Assembly (NCBI GenBank): GCA_904382605.1
Contig: CAJFJA010000005.1
Location: forward strand, 1-64,000
Reading direction: 5' to 3'
Origin: Candidatus Alloclostridium intestinigallinarum
GTDB lineage: Bacteria > Bacillota > Clostridia > Christensenellales > UBA3700
Length of the DNA stretch: 64,000 nt
Below are positions 16,521 through 24,198 of the stretch, in pieces. Both the position numbers and the translations under genes were made by a program. Below the pieces are notes generated by a model. That model worked only from the letters and a program-made list of their open reading frames with translations. It was not told where the DNA came from and did no database searches. Positions within the stretch are counted from its first letter, which is position 1. Every line of letters begins with the position of its first letter.

Positions 16521-17105
16521 TCAATCTTCTATCTGTATAAGGACGGCGCCCTGCTTTGCCTGGCACATGGGGCATTCTGTCCATGCCTCTTTGGAAGTGG
16601 CTTCGTAGCCGCAGTCGCCGCACTTCCACTTTATCGCCTGAGGCTTTTTATACATACTTCCGTCCTTCATCTGCGTATAAAGCTGCGTGAACAGCTTGTT
16701 ATGGCAGGTTTCCACCTGCGTGAGGTTTTCAAAAAGTCCCGCCACGTCCTTGAAGCCTTCTTCGCGCGCCGTCTTGGCAAACGCGGAGTAAATTTCCACT
16801 TCCGCTTCCTCGTCGTCGGCGGCAAATTTCAGGTTGTCGAGCAGATTCCACTTTTCCTTGAAAGGATAGCCGGAATTTACGGGCAGATTGTTTATCGTGC
16901 CCTTGTCCGCCGATTCTATAAAGGTGTAGAGCATACGCGCGTGCTGGAATTCGTTGTAGATAACATCGTCCACAAGCGCCGCCAGAGCCTTGTAGCCCTG
17001 CTGGGTTGCGCCGTAAGATACGAAGCGGTATCTTACCATTGCCATACATTCGCCCGCAAAGGCGTTTGTCAGATTCTGAAAAGTCTTACTGTCTTTAAGT
17101 TGCAT
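16521..17105 (-). CDS. Rubrerythrin
   Basis: A 194-residue peroxide-reducing protein of anaerobes. The start at 17105 is set by AGGAGT just upstream. The N-terminal ferritin-like four-helix bundle has diiron ligands in AFAGECMAMVRY, IYNEFQHARML, AEVEIYSAFAK and ETCHNKLF. The C-terminal rubredoxin domain has two CxxC pairs (CGDCGYEA and CPMC) holding one iron. Length and domain order fit classical rubrerythrin, which takes electrons from rubredoxin or NADH oxidoreductases and reduces hydrogen peroxide to water. It stands alone. Confidence 0.95.
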   Translation of the reverse strand: MQLKDSKTFQNLTNAFAGECMAMVRYRFVSYGATQQGYKALAALVDDVIYNEFQHARMLYTFIESADKGTINNLPVNSGYPFKEKWNLLDNLKFAADDEEAEVEIYSAFAKTAREEGFKDVAGLFENLTQVETCHNKLFTQLYTQMKDGSMYKKPQAIKWKCGDCGYEATSKEAWTECPMCQAKQGAVLIQIED

Positions 17106-17267
17106 ACTAACTCCTGTAAATTTTATTACGGAACCGGGCGGAACAATCAAATATGTCCTTTCGGGACAATTCCGCAAGCGCCGCACGGGTGCCGTCCTGT
17201 AAAGTGTGGGCATAATAAAAATTTTTATTCGGTGTGCTTTTTGCCCTTAAAGCACATACAATGAATT

Positions 17268-18143
17268 ATGGCTTTTGAAGAGAATCTGAAAAAATGCGGC
17301 TGCGTGATAAAGCGCGACTGCCGCCTGAAAAGTTCTTTCGGCGACGAATTTACCGTTAAAACCGCCGTATTTCCGTCCGACTTCACCGCCGCGGCAAAAG
17401 CGGCAAAGGCGTGCCGGGGAGCGGTGTATCTGGGCGGAATCACCAACACGCTCGTTCTCGGCGATATTGATATTGCCGTATGTATGCGCGGAATGAAGGG
17501 GATAATAGACGGCGAGCGCGATTTATACGTCATGGCGGGCGAAAGTCTGTCTTCCGTCTGCAGATGGGCGCGAATGCGCGGGCTTTCGGGTATGGAACAG
17601 CTGTGCGGAATTCCCGGCACGGTTGGCGGAGCCGCGGCGGGAAACAGCGGCTGTTACGGCAGGGAGATAAGCGACGTTCTGGTGTATGCGGACGTTGCCG
17701 CCGGCGGCAGGATAGAACGGCTGTACGCTGGGGACATCGACTTTTCCTACCGCCGCAGTTCGTTAAAGGGAGCGGGGCTTATTCTGGGGGTAATGCTCCG
17801 CCTTACGCCGTCCGACGGAAATAAAATAGAAGAGGATATGCGCGTATGGCAGGCGTTGCGCGCGTCTACCCAGCCGGGACGGCCGTCCCTGGGCTGCACT
17901 TTCAAAAAGTGCGGAGATATTTCAAGCGCGTATTACATAGAACAGGCGGGATTCAAAGGCGCGGTCGTCGGCGGCGCGCAGGTGAGCGAAAAACACGCGG
18001 GTTTTATAGTGAATACGGGCACGGGCAGCGCGCGCGACTATTACGAACTTGCGGAAAAGGTGAGGGCGGGAGTACCGCTTCCGCTCGAATACGAAATAGA
18101 AATTATAAATAATATGGCAAATACCCGTACCCGACCTCAGTAG
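17268..18143 (+). CDS. murB: UDP-N-acetylenolpyruvoylglucosamine reductase
   Basis: A 291-residue FAD enzyme that reduces UDP-GlcNAc-enolpyruvate to UDP-MurNAc in peptidoglycan synthesis. Visible family signatures are the FAD-binding GIPGTVGGAAAGNSGCYG, the substrate-side FSYRRSSLK, QPGRPSLGCTFKKCG (cysteine at the place of the proton-donor serine, a known variant) and a late glutamate in LPLEYEIEII. No ribosome binding site precedes the ATG at 17268; TACAAT lies at 17257-17262, 5 bases upstream, so translation may be leaderless. The last residues (ANTRTRPQ) are encoded by one arm of an inverted repeat that begins at 18122, so the natural C-terminus may have been replaced. Confidence 0.9.
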   Translation: MAFEENLKKCGCVIKRDCRLKSSFGDEFTVKTAVFPSDFTAAAKAAKACRGAVYLGGITNTLVLGDIDIAVCMRGMKGIIDGERDLYVMAGESLSSVCRWARMRGLSGMEQLCGIPGTVGGAAAGNSGCYGREISDVLVYADVAAGGRIERLYAGDIDFSYRRSSLKGAGLILGVMLRLTPSDGNKIEEDMRVWQALRASTQPGRPSLGCTFKKCGDISSAYYIEQAGFKGAVVGGAQVSEKHAGFIVNTGTGSARDYYELAEKVRAGVPLPLEYEIEIINNMANTRTRPQ

Positions 18144-18336
18144 AACACTTTAATCGTACTGCTTTCGGCATATTTGCACAATCTGTCGACTTGCTGTAGG
18201 TTACTACAACTGCGCGCCATCTCGCACAAATCTGCTCGAAACCAGTTACGCTAAAAGCATGTATTTTACACCCAAATATATACACATATTTTATTCTTTA
18301 CGGTAAAATATGTTTTACTGGGGTTGGGTACGGGTA
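18122..18336. repeat. MITE-like element with 19-bp terminal inverted repeats
   Basis: The left arm 18122-18140 (TACCCGTACCCGACCTCAG) and the right arm 18318-18336 (CTGGGGTTGGGTACGGGTA) pair at 17 of 19 positions around about 177 bases of AT-rich, non-coding DNA, which itself contains a hairpin (ACATATTTTA/TAAAATATGT near 18287-18313). No target duplication is obvious. The left arm encodes the end of murB and its stop codon. Confidence 0.6.
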
Positions 18337-18389
18337 AACGTCAAATTCCACTCCTCCGGGAAGCGTTCGGAAAAAGGTTTAATATAAAT

Positions 18390-18417
18390 GTCGGCGGAGC
18401 AATACTACTCCACCGAC
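18390..18417 (-). terminator. Probable mnmE terminator hairpin
   Basis: GTCGGCGGAG and CTCCACCGAC pair with one mismatch, 6 bases past the mnmE stop; the following minus-strand sequence is AT-rich but lacks a strong T run. Confidence 0.5.
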
Positions 18418-18422
18418 CGAAA

Positions 18423-19754
18423 TTACTTGCCCAGACAGAATTTGGAAAAAATGGTATCAATAATCTTTTCGTCCGCCGTATCGCCCGTTATCTCGCCGTA
18501 AGCGGAATAAGCCGCTCTCAAATCGAGCAGAGTACACTCCGCAGGGACTTCGTCAAAGCCTTCCTGCGCGGATTTGAGGCTTCCTAGGGCGCGTTCCAAA
18601 GCCTCTTTGTGGCGTATGGAAGTGATGAGTTCGCCGCCCGAATCTATATTTTTGCCCAGTACCGTTTCGACTATCACGTCTTTAAGTTTGTCCAGATTTT
18701 CACCCGTTCTGGCGCTTATCTTAAGTCCTTTTGCGCAGGAGAAATTCTTGAGGTCACTCTTGTTCACCACGTCTATTACGGGAGTGTTTTCGCCTACGTC
18801 CTTCAACAGCTCGGACTTTTTCGCGTTGTTAGGGCGGCTTCCGTCCGTAACAAAAAGCACTATATCGCTTGATTTGGCAATATCCCTACTTCGGCTTATG
18901 CCCATGCTCTCTACGACGTCGCTGCTTTCCCTCAGTCCCGCGGTGTCCACAAAGCGCAGGGTAATTCCCTTCCATTCGAGAGCTTCTTCTATGCTGTCGC
19001 GCGTGGTGCCGGCTATGTCGGTCACAATCGCCCTGTCGCGGCCGGTAAGCGCGTTGAGCAGGGAAGATTTTCCCACGTTGGTTTCGCCTACTATCGCCAC
19101 GGTTATGCCGTTTTTTACCACCGACCCGGCGCGGCAGGTGGACAGCAGTTTTTCCGTTTTCTCTATAAGCGCGTCCAGAACGGGCACGGCGGCAAGGCGC
19201 GCCTCTTCTTCCATCTCTTCGGGATAATCCAGCGCCGCTTCCATGTGCGCAATTACGTCCAGAAGGGGAGAAGTAAGACCGTGCACCGCCGCGGATACCC
19301 CGCCCGTCGCAAGCCTGTATCCGGCGTTGACTGCGGCGGCGGAATCGCCGTTTATCATATCTATCACGCCTTCGGCGTCGCTCAAATCCATCTTGCCGTT
19401 CAAAAACGCGCGGCGGGTGAATTCGCCCCTGTCGGCTATCCTCGCGCCCGCGGCGCAAACGCCTTCCAGCACATGCCTGAGCAGGGCGGCTCCGCCGTGG
19501 CAGTGCAGTTCCGCCACGTCCTCGCCCGTGTAAGAGTTGGGCGCGGCAAAAAGTACGGCAAGCGCTTTGTCGCGCACGCCGCCGCAATCCAGTTTGCCCA
19601 GATACATCATATAGGGGGTCGCTTTTGAAAAACTTTCTATTTTGTACGGCTTAAATATGCGTGCGACTATATCGCGCGCTTTTTCACCGCTTATCCTTAT
19701 GATTCCCACCGCGCCCGTGCCGAGCGGAGTGGCTATTGCCGCTATCGTGTCCAT
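18423..19754 (-). CDS. mnmE: tRNA uridine-5-carboxymethylaminomethyl modification GTPase
   Basis: A 443-residue MnmE, partner of MnmG in modifying U34 of several tRNAs. The N-terminal tetrahydrofolate-binding domain begins MDTIAAIATPLGTGAVGIIRISG. The helical middle is followed by the inserted G domain with G1 GETNVGKSSLLN, G2 in AGTTRDSI, G3 DTAGLRE and G4 NKSD. The C-terminus FSKFCLGK carries the conserved cysteine of the FCIGK motif. There is no ribosome binding site: TATAAT at 19761-19766 is only 6 bases from the ATG, which predicts a leaderless transcript. mnmG is not in the window. Confidence 0.96.
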   Translation of the reverse strand: MDTIAAIATPLGTGAVGIIRISGEKARDIVARIFKPYKIESFSKATPYMMYLGKLDCGGVRDKALAVLFAAPNSYTGEDVAELHCHGGAALLRHVLEGVCAAGARIADRGEFTRRAFLNGKMDLSDAEGVIDMINGDSAAAVNAGYRLATGGVSAAVHGLTSPLLDVIAHMEAALDYPEEMEEEARLAAVPVLDALIEKTEKLLSTCRAGSVVKNGITVAIVGETNVGKSSLLNALTGRDRAIVTDIAGTTRDSIEEALEWKGITLRFVDTAGLRESSDVVESMGISRSRDIAKSSDIVLFVTDGSRPNNAKKSELLKDVGENTPVIDVVNKSDLKNFSCAKGLKISARTGENLDKLKDVIVETVLGKNIDSGGELITSIRHKEALERALGSLKSAQEGFDEVPAECTLLDLRAAYSAYGEITGDTADEKIIDTIFSKFCLGK

Positions 19755-19760
19755 ACGGTT

Positions 19761-19789
19761 ATTATATCACCTTGCGGCGGATATGGCAA
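19761..19789 (-). promoter_or_regulatory. mnmE promoter, leaderless geometry
   Basis: Minus strand TTGCCA (19784-19789), 17 bases, TATAAT (19761-19766), then six bases and the ATG. The expected start point falls on the A of the start codon. Confidence 0.75.
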
Positions 19790-19809
19790 GAAAGCGCCGC
19801 GGTGTGAAA

Positions 19810-20508
19810 TCAGGAGCGGGGCGCGCCGTCACGGCGGGAAACGGGTGCGCCGCAGGAAGGGCAGAATTTATCCGTTTCCGCAAGCGCCGTTCCGCATTGC
19901 GTGCAAAAGCGCGGCTTTCCGTCCTTTTCGTCTTTTGCGGGAGTTATCGGTGCTTGGGGCATTACTCCGGGGAAAGGCGACGTGTTGTCCAGATTGGGCG
20001 CGGCGTTTATCATGGCGCCCATCATCGCGGGCATGGACTGCAACCGCGCGTTATGTTCGGCAACGGCCTCTTCTTCACTCACGTGCAGTTCGGTTTTTGC
20101 CAGCATTACGCTTCCCACAAGTTCGTACCCGGGCAGATTGCCGGTATCCAGCATCGCCTGCGCAAGTTCTATGGAATTGCTCTCCATGGAAAACACGTCC
20201 AAAAGTAAAATTTTGTCGCGCGACTTAATGGTGTTTACCGCCGCTTTCACCCTGGCGTATTGCATTGCTTTGTAATTTCCGAACGCGAAAATCAGCATGC
20301 CCGCCATTATGCACAGCATGGGTATGGGTATAAAGGGCAGTATCATACCGTCGGAAGCGTCCGAAAACGAAACAGCCATTATCGCAATCACCCCCGCAAA
20401 AGCGAGTATGGCAATCGCGGCTCCGACGGCGCGAAGAACGCGCATGGAATTATACCTCTTTTCTACATTCGGCACCACGCATATGGTGGGCAAAGAAACT
20501 CTTACCAT
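19810..20508 (-). CDS. Membrane protein with C-terminal zinc ribbon
   Basis: A 232-residue protein of unknown function. AAGGAGG stands before the ATG at 20508. Two transmembrane helices at about 25-50 and 57-80 are followed by a cytoplasmic region with a strand-rich stretch (SRDKILLLDVFSMESNSIELAQAM), a Pro-rich linker and a terminal zinc ribbon (FCTQCGTALAETDKFCPSCGAPVS). The layout of membrane anchor plus zinc ribbon is common in Clostridia and not informative. Its own promoter is at 20542-20570; it is divergent from ssrA. Confidence 0.75.
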   Translation of the reverse strand: MVRVSLPTICVVPNVEKRYNSMRVLRAVGAAIAILAFAGVIAIMAVSFSDASDGMILPFIPIPMLCIMAGMLIFAFGNYKAMQYARVKAAVNTIKSRDKILLLDVFSMESNSIELAQAMLDTGNLPGYELVGSVMLAKTELHVSEEEAVAEHNARLQSMPAMMGAMINAAPNLDNTSPFPGVMPQAPITPAKDEKDGKPRFCTQCGTALAETDKFCPSCGAPVSRRDGAPRS

Positions 20509-20541
20509 AAAAAAGCCTCCTTATGCAAACAGCTTTATTAT

Positions 20542-20570
20542 ATTATAGCATATGACCGTACCCGTTTCAA
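20542..20570 (-). promoter_or_regulatory. Promoter of the zinc-ribbon membrane protein
   Basis: Minus strand TTGAAA (20565-20570), 17 bases, TATAAT (20542-20547). Confidence 0.7.
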
Positions 20571-20652
20571 TAATATTTTCCGCGCGGAGCAGGGCGAAGA
20601 CCGTTTAATTCCGCCGCCGTGCGCGAAGTTGTAAAAATTACAAATTTCGCTG

Positions 20653-20681
20653 TTGACAGATTTCCGCATATAATATATAAT
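20653..20681 (+). promoter_or_regulatory. ssrA promoter
   Basis: TTGACA (20653-20658), 17 bases, TATAAT (20676-20681), ending 11 bases before the mature tmRNA 5' end. Confidence 0.85.
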
Positions 20682-20692
20682 GTAATATCCAA

Positions 20693-21056
20693 GGGGCTGT
20701 TCCGGCATTCGACGGGGAATGGCGGGCGGAGTAAGCATACCGAAGGCTCGTCTTCGTAAAAACGGAAATTAAAATTAAACGCAAACAACAACAAAACCGA
20801 GAGCGCTCAAACTCTCGCCTTCGCTGCTTAACTTATAGCGAAGTGTCGGGCGGGTAGGTCCGCGAACCCGTTCCGGCATCATCCAGCGGAACAGGGCAAC
20901 CGCATCGCCGCGCTGCGGATTGCAAGACCAGCGGCTCTCCGATAGGCAGGCTTGCCGTTTGGCCGGCTTAAAGGGAATAACAACAATCGGCTAAGTATGT
21001 AGAAGTCGCCGCTTCAAGTTTTTCGGACAGGGGTTCAACTCCCCTCAGCTCCACCA
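20693..21056 (+). ncRNA. ssrA: Transfer-messenger RNA (tmRNA)
   Basis: A one-piece tmRNA of about 364 bases that rescues stalled ribosomes and tags the nascent peptide for proteolysis. The 5' end GGGGCTGT pairs with the 3' acceptor strand CAGCTCC before the encoded CCA at 21054-21056. The 3' part has the tRNA-like T arm (GGGGTTCAACTCCCC). The tag reading frame begins at 20781. The region between contains G/C-rich stems compatible with the pseudoknots. Confidence 0.95.
20781..20831 (+). other. tmRNA tag peptide reading frame
   Basis: The resume codon GCA at 20781 opens 16 sense codons, read as (A)NNNKTESAQTLAFAA, then TAA. The hydrophobic LAFAA end is the type recognised by ClpXP. Exact resume codon inferred from the usual position and the A-rich context. 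Confidence 0.8.
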
Positions 21057-21061
21057 AAAAA

Positions 21062-21093
21062 AGGACGTCCTGCAAGGAACGTCCTGTTTTTTT
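21062..21093 (+). terminator. ssrA terminator
   Basis: AGGACGT (21062-21068) pairs with ACGTCCT (21079-21085), followed by seven T residues. Confidence 0.85.
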
Positions 21094-21193
21094 GGTAAAA
21101 CAGAGGGGAGTGCAGCCCTGTGCAGGCTTGTGCCTGCGACAGGCTGCACGCGATTGTACCTTTCGGTATTCCCTGACGGCAATCGCTGTAAGG

Positions 21194-21213
21194 CAACTCC
21201 TTCAGCTCCACCA
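21194..21213 (+). repeat. Second copy of the tmRNA 3' end
   Basis: CAACTCCTTCAGCTCCACCA repeats the last 21 bases of ssrA (21036-21056) with one base missing and one changed. A second small terminator-like hairpin (about 21218-21245, CGC/GCG with A and T runs) follows. Duplication of an ssrA 3' end is the usual footprint of integrase-mediated insertion at this gene; no integrase is present here. Confidence 0.6.
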
Positions 21214-21316
21214 TCTGAAAAGATTCGCATTTTGCGGGTCTTTTTGTTTGTGGGCAGTAAAACCAAGGTGGTGTTACCGGTTTAACGTAAATACTTTTTA
21301 AAAAATTATAAAAAGG

Positions 21317-21345
21317 TTGATTTTACAACGTTCATACAGTATAAT
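21317..21345 (+). promoter_or_regulatory. Promoter of the tetR-phosphorylase operon
   Basis: TTGATT (21317-21322), 17 bases, TATAAT (21340-21345). Confidence 0.7.
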
Positions 21346-21350
21346 AAAAA

Positions 21351-21364
21351 CGACACTTGTGTCG
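21351..21364. promoter_or_regulatory. Probable TetR operator
   Basis: CGACACTTGTGTCG, a perfect palindrome with six-base arms, covers the predicted transcription start of the tetR operon, so the encoded repressor probably controls itself. Confidence 0.6.
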
Positions 21365-21387
21365 CAATTTATATCAGGGTATCGGTT

Positions 21388-21975
21388 ATGGGTAAAAAAG
21401 GTGATTTTACAAAGCGGTATATCAAGGAAAGGGCGATGAAGCTATTTGCCCGAAAAGGTTTTAAAAACGTTACGATGCAAGATATATGCGAAGCAACGGA
21501 ATTGAGCCGCGGCGGATTGTATTTGCATTACAAAAGCACCGGGCAAATTTTTTCTGAAATTATAGATGATTTAATGAACGCGCAGGGCGATGAATTCTCG
21601 GAAAAAATTGAACGGGGGCTGTCGGCAAAAGAGATTTTACTGCAAGTATTGAAACGGTATAAGGACGAGATGATGGACGCGAAAGGGTCGTTGAGCGTTG
21701 CAATATATGAATTTTTCAGCGCCGACGCGGCAAAACAAGACAATGCGTTGTGCCGGCAATATCAAAAATCGTACTTGATGTGGAAACGACTGTTGGAGTA
21801 CGGAATCAGCCGTAAAGAATTCAATGCCGTTGATATTGACGCTATATTCGATTTAATCGTATTTTCTTATCAGGGCGTCAGAATGTACAGCGAACTTATG
21901 ACTATTGACGGGCGGACGCCAGACCGTATTATTTCTTTAATAAAAACAATTTTATTACCTAATGAGGAGGTGTAA
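21388..21975 (+). CDS. TetR/AcrR family transcriptional regulator
   Basis: A 195-residue regulator. The N-terminal helix-turn-helix is clear: YIKERAMKLFARKGFKNVTMQDICEATELSRGGLYLHYKS. The rest is the all-helical ligand-binding and dimer domain. It lies 3 bases upstream of the nucleoside phosphorylase gene, whose ribosome binding site (GAGGAGG) overlaps its end, so the two form one operon. The palindrome at 21351-21364 is the likely operator. The ligand may be a nucleoside or base, judged only by its neighbour. Confidence 0.9.
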   Translation: MGKKGDFTKRYIKERAMKLFARKGFKNVTMQDICEATELSRGGLYLHYKSTGQIFSEIIDDLMNAQGDEFSEKIERGLSAKEILLQVLKRYKDEMMDAKGSLSVAIYEFFSADAAKQDNALCRQYQKSYLMWKRLLEYGISRKEFNAVDIDAIFDLIVFSYQGVRMYSELMTIDGRTPDRIISLIKTILLPNEEV

Positions 21976-21978
21976 TTA

Positions 21979-22743
21979 ATGCCGCTGTTTTTTAGTGATT
22001 TTGATAGTGAAAAAAGGGCTTTTGTTAATCCCGACGAGATAGTTCGACAGCAAGCCGGCTTTCCGGAGATTGCCGTATCGACTTTTTCGGGAGATATTAT
22101 AGACGACTATGTTAAAGCGTGCAATCCGTCGGAAATCGCACGTTTTTATACGGCGAACGGGTCCCTGCCTGTCTATCAGGCGGAATATAAAGGCAACAGG
22201 ATTGCCCTTTTCGTGTCGCGGGTAGGTGCGCCTGCCTGTGTTGCGGGGCTGGAAGAGGTCATAGCAATGGGAGCACGGAAAATCGTATTGTTCGGCTGTT
22301 GCGGCGTATTGAACGAAGCTGCGACGAAAGGAAAAATTATTTTGCCTGTATCCGCAGTCAGGGACGAAGGGACGAGCCAATATTATTTCCCTTACAGTGA
22401 GGAAATCAATATGGATAAGAAAAGTCTGGAAATAGCAGAAAACTTTTTGTCGGAAAGCAAAATTCCTTTTGTCTGCGGAAAAGTCTGGACAAGCGACGCC
22501 ATTTACAGAGAAACGCCGAAACTGATTGCAAAAAGAAAAGGGCAGGGGTGCTTGGGTGTGGAAATGGAGTGTGCCGCGTCTATTGCGGTCGCCCGTTTCA
22601 GGAACGTGTCGTTTTTGCAGTTTCTGTTCGGAGCGGATAATTTGGATTGCGAAGAGTACGATATGCGCGACTTGATTCTTTATGGGCGGAATGCGGGTAA
22701 CAAATATTTATCCGTGGCTTTCGAGTGCGGCATTCGTTTATGA
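21979..22743 (+). CDS. Nucleoside phosphorylase (Udp/PNP family)
   Basis: A 254-residue cytoplasmic enzyme that splits a nucleoside with phosphate to base and ribose-1-phosphate. Visible elements are SRVGAPACVAGLEEVIAMGARKIVLFGCCG (phosphate and ribose site region, equivalent of the usual TGIGG), VWTSDAIYRETPKL, and the active-site GVEMECAASIAVARF, where the Glu-Met-Glu contacts ribose. It is closest in pattern to uridine phosphorylase-like proteins; the base specificity cannot be read off. It is co-transcribed with the preceding tetR. Confidence 0.85.
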   Translation: MPLFFSDFDSEKRAFVNPDEIVRQQAGFPEIAVSTFSGDIIDDYVKACNPSEIARFYTANGSLPVYQAEYKGNRIALFVSRVGAPACVAGLEEVIAMGARKIVLFGCCGVLNEAATKGKIILPVSAVRDEGTSQYYFPYSEEINMDKKSLEIAENFLSESKIPFVCGKVWTSDAIYRETPKLIAKRKGQGCLGVEMECAASIAVARFRNVSFLQFLFGADNLDCEEYDMRDLILYGRNAGNKYLSVAFECGIRL

Positions 22744-22788
22744 CCTGCTGTAAATGTGCGCCGTTGTGATTATGTATCAAAATTTTAA

Positions 22789-23448
22789 TTATAGGTATCG
22801 TTCAATGTCAGGGATATTTTTCGATTCGCAGATAAAACCGGAAACGGGGCCAACTTGTATTGTTTTTGTTGTAGCGCCGTTAGCTGATATAGCAAAACGA
22901 TACTCATTTTGTCCGAAATAAGCAGCCTTTCGTTTTGTAAAAGGATCTATGATTTTATCCTCGACGTAACTGATTAATCCTTTTTTAACTATTTTAACTT
23001 TTTGTTCTACGCTCTTTATAAATGAGTTGCAATCTAAGATAACCACAGAATACTTTCCAAGTTTGGCGATCGTTTCAAATATTTTTTGGCGATCAAAAGT
23101 AGATGAATTTATATAGGTCATACTATATATTAGCCAATCAACAACATAACTAAGCTGAAGATGCATATGGCCTTTTTGCAAAAACGGATAGGCTTTTTTT
23201 GCTGCGGCCCAGTCTAGATAGAATTTTTTGCCGTCAAGGTCTTTAATATAAAAAAAATCTACATTTGGGGTGATATGAGCAGAAAAGCTATCAACAGCAG
23301 TTCCTTCGTCAAAATCACTTCTTTGAATATCTTCCTCCATTTCGCGATAGTTATTGACATGTTGAAAAAACAGTTCGCCATTTTTTAATAATGCTTGAGC
23401 ATATTGATAATCTGATTCTTTAAATGTTTTTATCAAAAATTCTCGCAT
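22789..23448 (-). CDS. Hypothetical protein, AT-rich orphan
   Basis: A 219-residue soluble protein I cannot assign. It begins MREFLIKTFKESDYQYAQALLKNGELFFQHVNNYREMEED. The 'gene-product short, residues FF.HVNNYRE..ED..R.D..EGT' style resembles uncharacterised accessory proteins often seen in variable regions. No signal peptide or transmembrane helix; several aromatic-rich strands follow. Its base composition is clearly more AT-rich than that of the core genes, which suggests recent acquisition. A weak AAGGTG site precedes the ATG at 23448. It stands alone and is convergent with the phosphorylase gene. Confidence 0.65.
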   Translation of the reverse strand: MREFLIKTFKESDYQYAQALLKNGELFFQHVNNYREMEEDIQRSDFDEGTAVDSFSAHITPNVDFFYIKDLDGKKFYLDWAAAKKAYPFLQKGHMHLQLSYVVDWLIYSMTYINSSTFDRQKIFETIAKLGKYSVVILDCNSFIKSVEQKVKIVKKGLISYVEDKIIDPFTKRKAAYFGQNEYRFAISANGATTKTIQVGPVSGFICESKNIPDIERYL

Positions 23449-23808
23449 ATTTACAACACCTTACCAATATATTTACGATGCATTATTAGTATGATAACAT
23501 TTTCTTGTGTAATTATCAAGAATATTACAGAAGGCTAAGATTATTATTCTATATTAAAAGGCATATGTGGTTATTTGATATGGCACGTTGTGCGTTTTTG
23601 CGGATTGCGATTCTACCAAAAAAGGACATTCAGCAAGGAAGTTCTGAATTTCGACGATGATAGTAATACTGCATTATGAGCGCATAATGTTTACAACAAA
23701 GTTAAACTATTTTCTAACGAAAAATTTCGCAAAAAAAAACAGGAAAAGAAGCGGAAACGCGTGTTTTCCGCGGTCTTTTTCCCGTTTTACAATAAATATC
23801 GAGGCGAA
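23449..23808. other. AT-rich intergenic stretch, island edge
   Basis: No gene seen. At 23615-23652 it contains a degenerate copy of the sequence that follows the ssrA CCA end (ACCAAAAAAGGAC ... GCAAGGAA), described separately. The remainder is AT-rich. Confidence 0.5.
23615..23652 (+). repeat. Degenerate copy of the ssrA terminator region
   Basis: Aligning 21053-21093 with 23615-23652 matches about 28-31 of 41 positions, including ACCAAAAAA, GGAC and GCAAGGAA. The second copy no longer forms a good hairpin. With the copy at 21194 it brackets the tetR-phosphorylase-orphan region. Confidence 0.45.
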
Positions 23809-24198
23809 TTATTTGCCCTGCAGATACGTCATTTCGACCTTGTAGCCGTTTTCCTGCAGGCTCTGCAAAGCGCGCAGATAGCCGTCCGAGCGCAGGAAGA
23901 AGTACATGGTTTCAAATGTGCTTGCCGGTACGACGCTGACTTCCGCGGACGCAAAAATTTTGGCAAGGTCGAGCAGTACGCCCAGCATTTCCCTGTTCAC
24001 GGGAGGGGCTATGCGTACGGCGCGCCATCCGTCGTTGCGGGAGACGGCTTCCTGCGGAACTTCGTCGCTGGGACAGATTACGGAACAGCCTTCGTCGGTG
24101 TGTGCGAAAAAGGCGACGCCGAATTTGTTCAAATCAACTGGCGCATCCTGCCTGAAAGAGCAGATGCTGAAAGGTTTTTCTAAAGCTTGTATTATCAT
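23809..24198 (-). CDS. ACT-domain protein
   Basis: A 129-residue protein. I chose the ATG at 24198 (MIIQALEKPFSICSF) because AGGGTGAT lies upstream; an earlier in-frame codon would add an odd Cys/His-rich leader. The first half has strands ending in VAFFAHTDEGCSVICPSDEVP. The second half, WRAVRIAPPVNREMLGVLLDLAKIFASAEVSVVPASTFETMYFFLRSD, has the beta-alpha-beta-beta layout of an ACT-type amino-acid-binding domain. Such short stand-alone proteins sense amino acids, but the ligand is unknown. Neighbours give no clue. Confidence 0.7.
   Translation of the reverse strand: MIIQALEKPFSICSFRQDAPVDLNKFGVAFFAHTDEGCSVICPSDEVPQEAVSRNDGWRAVRIAPPVNREMLGVLLDLAKIFASAEVSVVPASTFETMYFFLRSDGYLRALQSLQENGYKVEMTYLQGK

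Noticed and set aside
21094..21193. A second tRNA-like gene after ssrA
   Set aside because: CAGCTCCACCA occurs, but no matching 5' acceptor strand, T arm or anticodon arm can be drawn; it is better explained as a duplicated ssrA end.
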